From the NCBI GenBank assembly GCA_900545875.1, contig URAQ01000014.1:1-14969 (forward strand): 14,969 nucleotides of DNA, given 5' to 3'. This document shows positions 1 through 7,013 of the stretch, in pieces. The translations under genes were made by a program, and so were the position numbers. The notes under the pieces are model-generated. The model was not told the origin of the DNA. It did not search any database and saw only the letters and a program-made list of their open reading frames with translations. This stretch comes from an uncultured Collinsella sp. GTDB lineage: Bacteria; Actinomycetota; Coriobacteriia; Coriobacteriales; Coriobacteriaceae. Each line of letters starts with the position of its first letter. Within the stretch, counting starts at the first letter, position 1.

Positions 1-1035
1 GAGCGCTTCCTGGGTGACCGCCCCGAGCTCGCCTCCACGCCCAAGATGGCTCCCAAGAACGGCAAGAAGGTCGCCGTCGTCGGCTCCGGCCCGTCCGGCA
101 TCACCTGCGCTGGCGAGCTCGCCCGCAACGGCTTTGACGTTACCGTCTTTGAGGCCTTCTTCACCGGCGGCGGCGTGCTGGTCTACGGCATCCCCGAGTT
201 CCGTCTGCCCAAGGCGGTCGTCAAGCGCGAGATTGACGGCCTGGAGGACATGGGCGTCAAGTTTGAGTACAACTCCGTCGTGGGCAACATGGCCACGGCC
301 GAGGAGCTGTTCGAGCAGGGCTTCGACGCCATCTACGTGGCGACCGGCGCTGGCCTGCCCAAGTTCCTCAACGTCCCCGGCGAGAACCTGCCCAACGTCT
401 TCTTCGCGAACGAGTACCTCACCCGCGTGAACCTGATGAAGGCCAACAAGTTCCCCGAGTACGACACCCCCACCAAGCACGGCAAGAACGTCGTCGTCTT
501 TGGTGGCGGCAACGTGGCTATGGACGCCGTCCGCACCGCCAAGCGTCTGGGCGCCGAGCACGCCATCATCGCCTACCGCCGTACCGAGGACGAGATGCCC
601 TGCCGTCGCGCCGAGCTGCACCATGCCAAGGCCGAGGGCGTCGAGGTTCTGCCGCTCGTCTCCCCGCTCGAGTTTGTCGCTGGCGAGGACGGCTCCGTGT
701 GCGCCGTCAAGGTCCAGAAGATGGAGCTCGGCGAGCCTGACGAGTCCGGCCGTCGTCGCCCGGTGCCCATCGAGGGCGCCATCGAGGAGATCCCCTGCGA
801 CGTCGCAATCTCGGCTATCGGCACCAACGCCAACCCCTTCGCAAAGAAGATCGGCGGCAAGATGGAGCTCAACAAGTGGGGCTACATTGTTGCCGACGAG
901 GAGACCGGCCAGACCACCGATCCCCGTATCTGGGCCGGCGGCGACATCGTCACCGGTGCCGCTACGGTCATTCTGGCGATGGGCGCCGGCAAGAAGGCCG
1001 CCGCTTCCATCACCAAGAGCCTACTGGGCGAGTAA
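1..1035 (+). CDS. gltA: NADPH-dependent glutamate synthase small-subunit-type flavoprotein (GltA/NfnB-like), 5' truncated
   Basis: The frame is open from base 1, so the gene begins outside the window; 344 residues are visible. The ATG at base 46 is internal, because the 15 codons before it continue the family sequence. A dinucleotide-binding GSGPSG lies at visible residues 28-33 (FAD site) and a second GGGNVAMD at about 168-175 (NADPH site). YRRTEDEMPCRRAEL follows the second site, and the C-terminal GGDIVTGAATVILAMGAGKKAA segment is typical of glutamate synthase beta-subunit and NfnB-type oxidoreductases. These proteins pass electrons between NADPH, FAD and iron-sulphur clusters; the cluster-binding N-terminal part would lie upstream. 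Whether it makes glutamate or acts as the NfnB subunit of a ferredoxin:NADP transhydrogenase depends on the upstream neighbour, which is not visible. A strong terminator follows 28 bp after the stop. Confidence 0.88.
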   Translation, partial: ERFLGDRPELASTPKMAPKNGKKVAVVGSGPSGITCAGELARNGFDVTVFEAFFTGGGVLVYGIPEFRLPKAVVKREIDGLEDMGVKFEYNSVVGNMATAEELFEQGFDAIYVATGAGLPKFLNVPGENLPNVFFANEYLTRVNLMKANKFPEYDTPTKHGKNVVVFGGGNVAMDAVRTAKRLGAEHAIIAYRRTEDEMPCRRAELHHAKAEGVEVLPLVSPLEFVAGEDGSVCAVKVQKMELGEPDESGRRRPVPIEGAIEEIPCDVAISAIGTNANPFAKKIGGKMELNKWGYIVADEETGQTTDPRIWAGGDIVTGAATVILAMGAGKKAAASITKSLLGE

Positions 1036-1063
1036 TCATCCGCAGCGCTAGCTACCAAACGGC

Positions 1064-1101
1064 AAAGTCCCCGTCGAGCACACGCCCGGCGGGGACTTTT
1101 T
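1064..1101 (+). terminator. Rho-independent terminator after the GltA-like gene
   Basis: AAAGTCCCCG (1064-1073) pairs perfectly with CGGGGACTTT (1090-1099) around a 16-nt loop, and a T run follows (1097-1101). It ends the + strand gene. The A run on the other side gives it some activity in the reverse direction, where it could also stop transcripts from the convergent kinase gene. Confidence 0.9.
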
Positions 1102-1110
1102 CTATGCCGG

Positions 1111-1157
1111 CCGACTACCACAAAGGGGACAGGCACTTTTGTGGTGGTTTGGGTCGG
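1111..1157 (+). repeat. GGGGACAG palindromic repeat unit, copy 1
   Basis: ACCACAAA (1117-1124) pairs with TTTGTGGT (1138-1145) around a 13-nt loop beginning GGGGACAGG. Outer arms CCGAC (1111-1115) and GTCGG (1153-1157) extend the symmetry with unequal spacers. The unit lies between two converging genes and ends directly at the stop codon of the minus-strand kinase gene (1158). It shares its core, but not its arms, with the repeats at 1799, 4965, 6896 and 9546. There is no T run after it, so it is not an ordinary terminator. Confidence 0.75.
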
Positions 1158-1781
1158 TTAGTCTTCGAGCTGCGCCACCTTGTAGCGGTAGGCTGCGGCG
1201 ATGACGTCCCTGCAGCCTTCGCGGCCCAGCTTGGCGCGGTTGACTACGATATCCTTACCGCTCGTCATCTTCCATTTGCCGGCACTGTAGCGCTTATAGA
1301 ACGCCTCGCGCGCCTTCTGCTGCTGTTTGACCAGCTTGGCGCCCTTCTTTTTGTTAAGGCCACGCTTCTTGCGCACGATCTCGACGCGGTCCTCAAAGGG
1401 TGCGGTCACCAACACGGCAATGTGGTTGGGGTTGTTACGCAGCAGGTAATCGGACAGACGGCCTTCGATAATGCAGCTCTCAGTCTCGCCCAGATCCAAA
1501 ATCACCTGGCTCATCTTTTGGAACAGCTTGTCCGAGTACGAACGCGCATCGTAGCGGTCGGGCAGAAACGCCATGTTCTCCACGGCCAGGCGCTCGTCGT
1601 AGGCAGCCATCTTGTCGAGCGACTCGCCCGCGCGCAGCGACGCACGCACCAGCAGCTCGTTATCGTACAGCGGAATCCCCAACTCGTCGGCAAGCATGCG
1701 ACCAATCTCGTGGCCCTCGGCGCCAAAGTCGCGCGCGATGGTAATGACCACAGGATTCTTCTTATTCTCCAGATCGCTCAT
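1158..1781 (-). CDS. Cytidylate kinase-like family protein
   Basis: A 207-residue soluble protein. The N-terminus VVITIARDFGAEGHEIGRML (residues 11-30) is the modified phosphate-binding loop of the cytidylate-kinase-like family, and CIIEGRLSDYLL (103-114) matches the conserved second motif. A basic lysine-rich stretch (about 137-157) occupies the lid region. Such proteins are presumed nucleotide or small-molecule kinases, but their substrates are generally unknown. The start at 1781 is chosen because GAAAGGAG lies just before this ATG. An upstream in-frame ATG at 1826 would add 15 residues encoded by the palindromic repeat at 1799-1827 and has no better ribosome site. It is the last gene of the amino-acid importer operon, 48 nt after the permease stop, so it may be co-expressed with uptake. 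Confidence 0.85.
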   Translation of the reverse strand: MSDLENKKNPVVITIARDFGAEGHEIGRMLADELGIPLYDNELLVRASLRAGESLDKMAAYDERLAVENMAFLPDRYDARSYSDKLFQKMSQVILDLGETESCIIEGRLSDYLLRNNPNHIAVLVTAPFEDRVEIVRKKRGLNKKKGAKLVKQQQKAREAFYKRYSAGKWKMTSGKDIVVNRAKLGREGCRDVIAAAYRYKVAQLED

Positions 1782-1798
1782 CGCGACTCCTTTCTCTA

Positions 1799-1827
1799 TG
1801 TGACAAAGGGACAGTCCCTTTGTCACA
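1799..1827 (+). repeat. GGGACAG palindromic repeat unit, copy 2 (perfect 14-bp arms)
   Basis: TGTGACAAAGGGAC (1799-1812) and its exact reverse complement (1814-1827) flank a single A, giving a 29-bp perfect odd palindrome. It fills almost the whole gap between the permease stop (1830) and the kinase ribosome site. On the minus strand no T run follows, so termination is unlikely. Cruciform formation, RNA processing or mRNA stabilisation between the two genes are possible. Confidence 0.85.
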
Positions 1828-1829
1828 TT

Positions 1830-2468
1830 CTACGCTGCCACGATACGACGTTGATACGCTCGGACCAGCAGCGAGATACCAAAGTTGAGCACAAAGTACA
1901 TCGCAAACACCAGGCCGTAGAGCATAAGCACCTGCGACAGGTCGATCGCGTGGGCCATCACCACGTTTGCCGTGTACATGAGCTCGGCCACGTTAATGCC
2001 CGAAAGATACGAGCTGTCCTTAATGACGGTCGTGCACTGGCTAAACAGCGCCGGAATGATCGTCTTAAACGTCTGAGGCAGAATGATGTAGCGCATGGTG
2101 GCAAAGAAACCGAAGCCCTGGCTCTGCGCTGCCTCAAACTGGCCGCGCGGAATCGAGTTGAGGCCGCCGCGCACAATCTCGGCCATAACAGCGCTAGTAA
2201 ACAGCGTAAAGGCGATGGTCGAAATCACAATGTCCAAACCCTGCACCGTAAAGTAGATAAACAGAATCCACAGCAGGTTCGGCGTGCAACGGAACAACTC
2301 GATATAGGCGCTCACCAAAATACGGAATGGGCGGGGCGCATAGCTTTTAACGAGCGCCAGCACCGTGCCAAAGATGAGCGAGAAAAAGATCGACAGCGCC
2401 GAGATCTCGATGGTCTTAACAAAGCCGCCCCAAATGTAGAGCAGGTTGGTCGCGTTGAAGATTTCCAT
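1830..2468 (-). CDS. Amino-acid ABC transporter permease (second permease)
   Basis: A 212-residue integral membrane protein of the HisMQ/GlnP class, close to the usual family length. ELFRCTPNLLWILF (about 57-70) matches the conserved segment near the second membrane helix. The EAA loop that docks on the ATPase is at about 112-131 (EAAQSQG followed by IILPQ). Hydrophobic segments fit four to five membrane helices. With the permease just upstream it should form a heterodimeric channel for a polar amino acid. It starts 3 nt after the previous gene's stop, indicating translational coupling. The binding protein suggests glutamate, glutamine or aspartate as substrate; this is inference. Confidence 0.93.
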   Translation of the reverse strand: MEIFNATNLLYIWGGFVKTIEISALSIFFSLIFGTVLALVKSYAPRPFRILVSAYIELFRCTPNLLWILFIYFTVQGLDIVISTIAFTLFTSAVMAEIVRGGLNSIPRGQFEAAQSQGFGFFATMRYIILPQTFKTIIPALFSQCTTVIKDSSYLSGINVAELMYTANVVMAHAIDLSQVLMLYGLVFAMYFVLNFGISLLVRAYQRRIVAA

Positions 2469-2471
2469 GCG

Positions 2472-3218
2472 CTAGGCCTCCTCTACGTTGTCGAGCCCCA
2501 GCTCGGCCAGGCTCACGCCGCGCGGACGCTCCTTGGAGCGGTGCTCGAGCCACTGCACCAGCATGGCGAGCGGGAAGCAGATGATGAAGTACATAAGGCA
2601 GCAGACGATGTATCCCTGCAGGTAACCGTACAGACTCACAAAGTTGTCGGAACGGTACATAAGGTCGCCGCCGGCCACAAGCGCCAGCACCGACGTGTTC
2701 TTAACCAGGTTGAGCGCCTGGTTACACAGCGGCGGCAGAATGATCTTGAACGTCTGGGGCAGCACGATGTACCAGTACGCCTGCGCACGGGTGAAGCCCT
2801 GGCTCTGGGCCGCCTCCATCTGACCGCGCGGAACCGCCTCGATACCGGTGCGGATGACCTCCGAAATGTAGGCCGCGTGATACAGGCCCACACCCAAGAA
2901 GCCCAGCACGAACGGCGCAATGCGCACCGGCTGGTCGGCACCGGTTATGGCCTGCAAAAACTGCGGACCGGCCATGTACATAAAGAGCACCTGCACGGGC
3001 AACGGGGTGTTCTGGTAAAACTCCACGTACACGCGACTAATGGCGCGCAGCACGCGCGAGCGAGTGGTAGAGAACACGCCCAGCAGCGTGCCCAGCACCA
3101 GCGACAGCAGCAGACCGGCAACGACCACCTGCAGCGTCACACCAAAGCCCTCCCAGAAGGGCCCCATGTTTTGAAATGTCGTCGACCAACGGTCGGCGTC
3201 AAATAATCCTTCGAGCAT
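2472..3218 (-). CDS. Amino-acid ABC transporter permease (first permease)
   Basis: A 248-residue HisMQ-type permease. EFYQNTPLPVQVLFMY (about 66-81) and the EAA loop EAAQSQG followed by IVLPQ (about 135-155) are clear. The start at 3218 is preceded by AAGGAAGGA at good spacing. A longer frame to 3251 would overlap the binding-protein gene and is not needed. Compared with its partner it has a longer hydrophilic C-terminal tail (about 223-248). It lies 25 nt after the binding-protein gene and 3 nt before the second permease. Confidence 0.93.
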   Translation of the reverse strand: MLEGLFDADRWSTTFQNMGPFWEGFGVTLQVVVAGLLLSLVLGTLLGVFSTTRSRVLRAISRVYVEFYQNTPLPVQVLFMYMAGPQFLQAITGADQPVRIAPFVLGFLGVGLYHAAYISEVIRTGIEAVPRGQMEAAQSQGFTRAQAYWYIVLPQTFKIILPPLCNQALNLVKNTSVLALVAGGDLMYRSDNFVSLYGYLQGYIVCCLMYFIICFPLAMLVQWLEHRSKERPRGVSLAELGLDNVEEA

Positions 3219-3243
3219 TTGATTCCTTCCTTGGACGATGCGC

Positions 3244-4089
3244 CTATACAAGACCCCAGGTCTTGACCTCTTGGTCGAGCCAGCCGTCGGCCAGACGATC
3301 GCAAATCACCTGATCGACCACGGCCGAAAGGTCGCAACCCTTCTTGGTCGCCACGCCGTAGCCCTGCTCGCCAAACTTAACCTCGGGCTGCAGCAGCTCA
3401 ACGGTCTCGTTCATGTAACCGGCCAGCGTGGAGCGGTCCATGGCAAAGACGTCGATATTGCCGGCGTCGAGGGAGCTCTTGATGATGGGGTAGCCGCTAA
3501 AGGCCCTAAACTCGGGCTTGCAGCTAAAGCCGTTGTCCTTGATCATCTGCTCGATTAGGCTCTGCGTGGTAGCGCCCTGGCTCACGCCAATGACCTTGCC
3601 GTCCAGGTCCTCAATCGAGGTAAAGCCCGAACGCTTCTTGACCATAAGTCCCACGTAGTCGGTGCGGTACGGCGTCGAGAAATCCCAGCTCTCCTTGCGC
3701 TCGTCGGTGATGGTGTAGGTCGCCGCGACCACGTCAAGTTGGCCGTTATCGATCAGCGGGCCGCGCGTCTTGGGCGTTACGTCGGTAAACTCAACAAGCT
3801 CCTGAGCGCGAGCCTCCTTGTAGCTCACGCCAAAGACGGCAGCGGCGATCTGGTAGCACAAATCGACTTCCATGCCCTCAAAGCTGCCCTTGGCGGTGTC
3901 GTAATAGCCATAGCCGGGAACGTCCTTCTTAACGCCGGCATTCAGATGGCCACGCGACTTGATGGCCGCAAGCTTGGACCCTTTGTCGGAGCCCTCGCCG
4001 CTGGTGGAGTCGCCGCAACCGGTAAGCACGGTCCCCGTCAGCGCAAGCATGCCGGCGCCCGCCAGCTGCAAAAAGTGACGGCGCGACAT
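3244..4089 (-). CDS. Amino-acid ABC transporter substrate-binding lipoprotein with Tat-type signal
   Basis: An extracellular solute-binding protein of family 3, about 281 residues from this start. The N-terminus MSRRHFLQLAGAG carries a twin-arginine motif (R3-R4, S-R-R-x-F-L) followed by a hydrophobic stretch and lipobox L22-T-G-C25. This predicts a folded lipoprotein exported by Tat and anchored at Cys25. Family segments include GSFEGMEVDL, TYTITDERKESWDFSTPY and a DLDGKVIGVSQGATTQ hinge region, resembling GlnH/GluB proteins for glutamate, glutamine or aspartate. The 4089 start has GAGGG 5 nt upstream. In-frame ATGs at 4104, 4113 and 4119 are possible and would only lengthen the cytoplasmic n-region. 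It begins 38 nt after the ATPase stop. Confidence 0.9.
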   Translation of the reverse strand: MSRRHFLQLAGAGMLALTGTVLTGCGDSTSGEGSDKGSKLAAIKSRGHLNAGVKKDVPGYGYYDTAKGSFEGMEVDLCYQIAAAVFGVSYKEARAQELVEFTDVTPKTRGPLIDNGQLDVVAATYTITDERKESWDFSTPYRTDYVGLMVKKRSGFTSIEDLDGKVIGVSQGATTQSLIEQMIKDNGFSCKPEFRAFSGYPIIKSSLDAGNIDVFAMDRSTLAGYMNETVELLQPEVKFGEQGYGVATKKGCDLSAVVDQVICDRLADGWLDQEVKTWGLV

Positions 4090-4127
4090 GGCCGCCCTCG
4101 TCATATCCGTCATGTCCATCACCGCGC

Positions 4128-4859
4128 CTAGTGCAGAATCTTGGACAGGAACTCGCGGCAACGCGGGTTCTCGGGGTTATCGAAGAAGTGCTCGGGCGTG
4201 CCCTCCTCCAGGATGCGGCCGTCCTCCATAAAGATGACGCGGTCGGCCACCTGGCGCGCAAAGCCCATCTCGTGCGTCACGCAGATCATGGTGATGTCCT
4301 CCTGCGCGAGCTCGATCATAACGTCCAGAACCTCCTGGACCATCTCGGGGTCGAGCGCCGAGGTCGGCTCGTCAAACAGGATGATGGGCTGCTTGGTGCA
4401 CAGGGCACGGGCGATGGCGATACGCTGCTGCTGACCGCCCGAGAGATTCTGCGGATACTCGCCGGCCTTATGAGCCATGCCGACGCGCTTGAGCGCGGCG
4501 ATGGCGATCTCGGTCGCCTCCTCCTTGCTCTTCTTTTGCAGCTTGATGGGCGCGAGCGTCAGGTTGCCCAGCACCGTCATGTTGGGATACAGGTTGAACT
4601 GCTGAAACACCATGGAACTATACTTGCGAGCCATCTCCAGGTGATTCTTTTTGGTGAGCGGCGTACCGTCGATGACGACCTCGCCCGAAGTGGGCTCCTC
4701 CAGATAATCGACGCAACGGATGAGCGTCGACTTACCCGAGCCGGAAGGCCCGATCATTACGAGCTTCTCGCCACGTTTGACGGTGAGGTTGATATCTTTG
4801 AGCACATGCAGGTCGCCAAAGTACTTGTTGAGATGCTTGATCTCGATCATGTCTGCCAT
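4128..4859 (-). CDS. glnQ: Amino-acid ABC transporter ATP-binding protein (GlnQ type)
   Basis: A 243-residue ATPase with all expected motifs: Walker [10 protein letters not shown] (37-45), Q-loop FQQFNLYP (85-92), signature LSGGQQQR (139-146), Walker B IILFDE (159-164), D-loop SALD (167-170) and switch His196. It is most like the GlnQ/HisP class for polar amino acids. It hydrolyses ATP in the cytoplasm to drive the two permeases encoded downstream. The start at 4859 has GGAAGGGA closely upstream. It is the first gene of the five-gene importer operon, with a likely promoter about 36 nt upstream. Confidence 0.95.
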   Translation of the reverse strand: MADMIEIKHLNKYFGDLHVLKDINLTVKRGEKLVMIGPSGSGKSTLIRCVDYLEEPTSGEVVIDGTPLTKKNHLEMARKYSSMVFQQFNLYPNMTVLGNLTLAPIKLQKKSKEEATEIAIAALKRVGMAHKAGEYPQNLSGGQQQRIAIARALCTKQPIILFDEPTSALDPEMVQEVLDVMIELAQEDITMICVTHEMGFARQVADRVIFMEDGRILEEGTPEHFFDNPENPRCREFLSKILH

Positions 4860-4894
4860 GAATGTCCCTTCCCTGCGTTTACATGAGTTGAACT

Positions 4895-4900
4895 ATTGTA
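4895..4900 (-). promoter_or_regulatory. Candidate -10 element of the importer operon
   Basis: On the minus strand TACAAT lies 36 nt before the ATPase start codon. No good -35 hexamer is seen 16-18 nt further upstream, so the promoter may need an activator or an alternative sigma factor. Confidence 0.45.
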
Positions 4901-4949
4901 CGGAAAGAACCACGTTTCCGCAGCCCACACTACATTCCCGTAAAGAACC
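4901..4949. promoter_or_regulatory. Possible operator: paired CGNAAAGAACC sites
   Basis: CGGAAAGAACC (4901-4911) recurs as CGTAAAGAACC (4939-4949), 38 bp apart and in the same orientation. The first copy abuts the candidate -10 at 4895-4900 and also begins a short inverted repeat CGGAAA/TTTCCG (4901-4906 and 4915-4920). The position over the -35 region and the near-identity suggest binding sites for a regulator of amino-acid uptake. No regulator family is assigned. Confidence 0.35.
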
Positions 4950-4964
4950 CGCAACCTTCCACCC

Positions 4965-5033
4965 ACTCATTGGGGACAGACTTAAATGAGTACCTGCTCA
5001 TTGGGCACTCATTTAAGCCTGTCCCCAATGAGT
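4965..5033. repeat. GGGGACAG repeat, copy 3: head-to-head pair of units
   Basis: Two 27-nt arms (4965-4991 and 5007-5033) are reverse complements at 26 of 27 positions, around a 15-nt loop. Each arm is itself a small unit: ACTCATT at one end, AATGAGT at the other, GGGGACAG or CTGTCCCC inside. The whole is therefore an inverted dimer resembling REPIN elements. It lies between the promoter region of the importer operon and the terminator of the foldase/yqeY operon. Confidence 0.85.
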
Positions 5034-5045
5034 GCCCAGCCCAGC

Positions 5046-5077
5046 AAAAAGGGGCGCGACCATGACGGCCACGCCCC
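5046..5077 (-). terminator. Rho-independent terminator of the foldase-yqeY operon
   Basis: Read on the minus strand, GGGGCGTGGCC (5077-5067) pairs with GGTCGCGCCCC (5061-5051), using G-T wobbles, around a 5-nt loop. TTTTT (5050-5046) follows. It lies 30 nt beyond the yqeY stop. Confidence 0.9.
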
Positions 5078-5106
5078 CTCAGCCTCAACTGTGTGCCACT
5101 CGGCCC

Positions 5107-5550
5107 CTACGCGAGGCGGGCTCCGACGATCTTTGCTGCGGCCGGCTTATCGAAGTTGCCGCCGGTGACCTTGCCCAGGGCACCCATGACCTGGCCCATC
5201 TGCTTCTTGGACGTGGCGCCCAGCTCGGCGATAACCTGCTCGATCAGAGCCTCGAGCTCCTCGCCCGAAACCTGCGCGGGCAGCAAGCTCTCCAGAATCT
5301 TGACCTGCTCGGTCAGGTTGTCGGTACGCTCCTGGTCGGTGCCGGCCTTGATGGACATCTCCAGCGTCTCGCTCGTCTGCTTAATCAAACGCTTGATCAT
5401 GCTGTTGACGTCTTCCTCGGTCACATCGCGGCGCTCGTTGACCTCGATATTCTTCACCTCGGCCTTGACCTGGCGAATGATGGACAGGCGAACCTTGTCC
5501 TTGGCCTTCATGGCCGCAATCATTTCCTTCTGCAGCTCTTCGTTGGTCAT
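5107..5550 (-). CDS. GatB/YqeY domain protein
   Basis: A 147-residue protein with the usual YqeY length and sequence: MTNEELQKEMIAAMKAKD at the N-terminus, LSIIRQVKAEVKNIEV, an acidic helical middle, LLPAQVSGEEL, and a C-terminal GQVMGALGKVTGGNFDK segment. The fold is shared with the C-terminal tRNA-binding domain of GatB, the amidotransferase subunit for Gln-tRNA and Asn-tRNA, but YqeY proteins stand alone and their role is not established. GAGGAGG lies 8 nt before the start at 5550; a longer frame to 5586 would put this site inside the gene. It follows the foldase gene by 54 nt without a terminator, so the two are probably one transcript. Confidence 0.93.
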   Translation of the reverse strand: MTNEELQKEMIAAMKAKDKVRLSIIRQVKAEVKNIEVNERRDVTEEDVNSMIKRLIKQTSETLEMSIKAGTDQERTDNLTEQVKILESLLPAQVSGEELEALIEQVIAELGATSKKQMGQVMGALGKVTGGNFDKPAAAKIVGARLA

Positions 5551-5604
5551 CTGCAAATCCTCCTCAATAGTGCGGACGGCACTCACACGAGCGCCGCCCC
5601 ATGA

Positions 5605-6828
5605 TTACTCAGTCGTCGACGAATCGTCGGTCGAACTCTTGGTGACGCCCTTCAGGCTGACGTTGTACGGCACGTCCTTGGGCATGGGGTTAACGGTGAT
5701 GTCGGCATCCTTCTTGTACTGCTCCAGCCACTCGCTGTACGCGGTGCTGGCCGCTTGCGTCTTCACCACATTGGAAACGTACTTCTTGATGGCCTTGGGC
5801 ACCTGGTTGATGTCATCGACCTGATTATCGACATGGAAGTAGTCGGTGCACTTGATGATGTGGTAACCATAGGTCGACTCGACGACTTCGCTCACGTCGC
5901 CCTTGTTGAGCCCCTCGAGCGCCGTCTGGTAGCTGTCGACGAAAGTGGTGAGCTTATCCCAGCCCACATCGCCCTTCTTCTCCTTGGAACCGGTGTCCTC
6001 GGAGTACTGCTCAACGGCGTCCTCAAAGCTCAGCTCACCGGAGTTGATCTTGTCCAGGCACTCCTGCGCCTTGGCCTTGGCGGCAGCCTTGTCCTCGTCG
6101 GAAGCGTCGGAATCAACCTTGATCAGGATGTTCGACGAGCGACGGGCATCGTTGTAGTTGGACAGGTTCTCATTGATGTAATCGACGATCTCGCTGTCCT
6201 TGGGCTTGCTGGTGGGCGCCACAGCATCCTTAAGCTTTTGCTGCGCCAGGCTCTCCTTGAGCGAGTCCTTGTAGGTGTCCTCGGTGTAGCCGTAGGTCTT
6301 GAGAGTCTTCTTAAAAGTCTTGGCGCCGCCTGCGCTCTTGCACGCGTCCTTCCAAGCCTTCTCGACCTCCTCGTCCGACACCGTCACGCCGTTTTCCTTC
6401 TGCGCTTGCTGAAGCAGAATCTGCTGCGTGTAGGAGTCGATGAGCTGCTTGCGGTACTTCTTGGGCGTGAGGTCGTTGTCGACCAGGTACTGTGCCCAAT
6501 CCTCGTCCTTGGTGTAGCCGTAGGACGTGCGCATGCTCATGATCTGCTTGGTCACGGTGTCCTCGGTGAGGTTGGTGCCGTTGATAGTGGCAGCCACACC
6601 ACCAGTGAGCTTATAGCCCGAGCTGGCGCTTTCGGTCTGCGACATCAGGCCGGAGCACGCCATGGCCGAGACGGAGAGCAGCATCGCCAGCACGCCGATG
6701 ACCACCAGGACAATCTTGACGGTCTTGGACACATAGGTCTTGCGCTGCTTCTTGCGAGAGCTGGAGGCGGCGCGGGACCGTTGCTCGGACGTCGGCGCGA
6801 CCTCGGGGTTCTTTTTCTTATTTGCCAT
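5605..6828 (-). CDS. Membrane-anchored SurA/PrsA-like parvulin peptidyl-prolyl isomerase
   Basis: A 407-residue exported foldase. Residues 1-36 are a basic, Ser/Lys/Arg-rich cytoplasmic tail and 37-57 are hydrophobic. C58 follows in AMACSG, which lacks the aliphatic residue of a normal lipobox, so the helix may serve as an uncleaved anchor. A SurA_N-like helical chaperone part spans about 75-205. A parvulin rotamase domain spans about 228-330, with NILIKV, YSEDTGSKEKKGDVGW and the terminal STYGYHIIKC signature including the conserved His323. It probably helps exported proteins to fold outside the membrane. The C-terminus ends in a Ser/Thr/Asp-rich tail. GAAAGG precedes the start at 6828. A block of palindromic repeats lies upstream at 6896-7013. 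Confidence 0.88.
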   Translation of the reverse strand: MANKKKNPEVAPTSEQRSRAASSSRKKQRKTYVSKTVKIVLVVIGVLAMLLSVSAMACSGLMSQTESASSGYKLTGGVAATINGTNLTEDTVTKQIMSMRTSYGYTKDEDWAQYLVDNDLTPKKYRKQLIDSYTQQILLQQAQKENGVTVSDEEVEKAWKDACKSAGGAKTFKKTLKTYGYTEDTYKDSLKESLAQQKLKDAVAPTSKPKDSEIVDYINENLSNYNDARRSSNILIKVDSDASDEDKAAAKAKAQECLDKINSGELSFEDAVEQYSEDTGSKEKKGDVGWDKLTTFVDSYQTALEGLNKGDVSEVVESTYGYHIIKCTDYFHVDNQVDDINQVPKAIKKYVSNVVKTQAASTAYSEWLEQYKKDADITVNPMPKDVPYNVSLKGVTKSSTDDSSTTE

Positions 6829-6864
6829 GTTTGGCCTTTCGCATCACGAATCGAACAAACGCCA

Positions 6865-6875
6865 TTGTGTCACAA
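6865..6875. repeat. Short perfect palindrome upstream of the foldase gene
   Basis: TTGTG and CACAA flank a central T, 37 bp before the foldase start codon. It could be a small operator; no clear -10 or -35 was found around it. Confidence 0.3.
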
Positions 6876-6895
6876 CGCAGCCCCCGCGACACACC

Positions 6896-6936
6896 TGGTG
6901 CATGGGGGACAGGTTAATCTGCACCATTTTGGTGCA
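6896..6936 (+). repeat. GGGGACAG repeat, copy 4, followed by a partial second unit
   Basis: TGGTGCA (6896-6902) pairs with TGCACCA (6920-6926) around a loop containing GGGGACAG (6905-6912). A third arm TGGTGCA (6930-6936) starts a second unit with its own GGGGACAG (6939-6946), but its closing arm is missing, replaced by the units at 6951-7013. The middle arm can pair with either neighbour. Confidence 0.75.
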
Positions 6937-6950
6937 AAGGGGACAGGTCT

Positions 6951-7013
6951 GGCAGTTGGCAGTTAGGGACGTTTCTTTTCTGCCGGCGGTTAGGGACGGT
7001 CCCCCAGTGCCGG
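6951..7013 (+). repeat. TTAGGGACG-type palindromic units, two overlapping copies
   Basis: GGCAGTTAGGGACG (6958-6971) and GGCGGTTAGGGACG (6985-6998) agree at 13 of 14 positions. The first unit is closed by GGCAG (6958-6962) and CTGCC (6980-6984). The second is closed by CCGGC (6983-6987) and GCCGG (7009-7013) with an inner GGGAC/GTCCC. The two share bases 6983-6984. GGCAGTT is also duplicated in tandem at 6951-6964. The block ends 2 nt before the EIIA stop codon. Confidence 0.65.

Noticed and set aside
1799..1827. The perfect palindrome as a terminator of the importer operon
   Set aside because: No T run follows on the minus strand, and the next gene's ribosome site lies directly behind it.
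876..3206. A 776-codon open frame on the + strand
   Set aside because: It is antisense to the kinase and both permeases, which have clear family motifs and ribosome sites. Its product is rich in His, Arg and Gln without recognisable domains, as expected for the complement of GC-rich coding DNA.
5755..6966. A 403-codon open frame on the + strand
   Set aside because: It is antisense to the parvulin foldase and runs through the repeat block at 6896-6966; leucine- and valine-rich without motifs.
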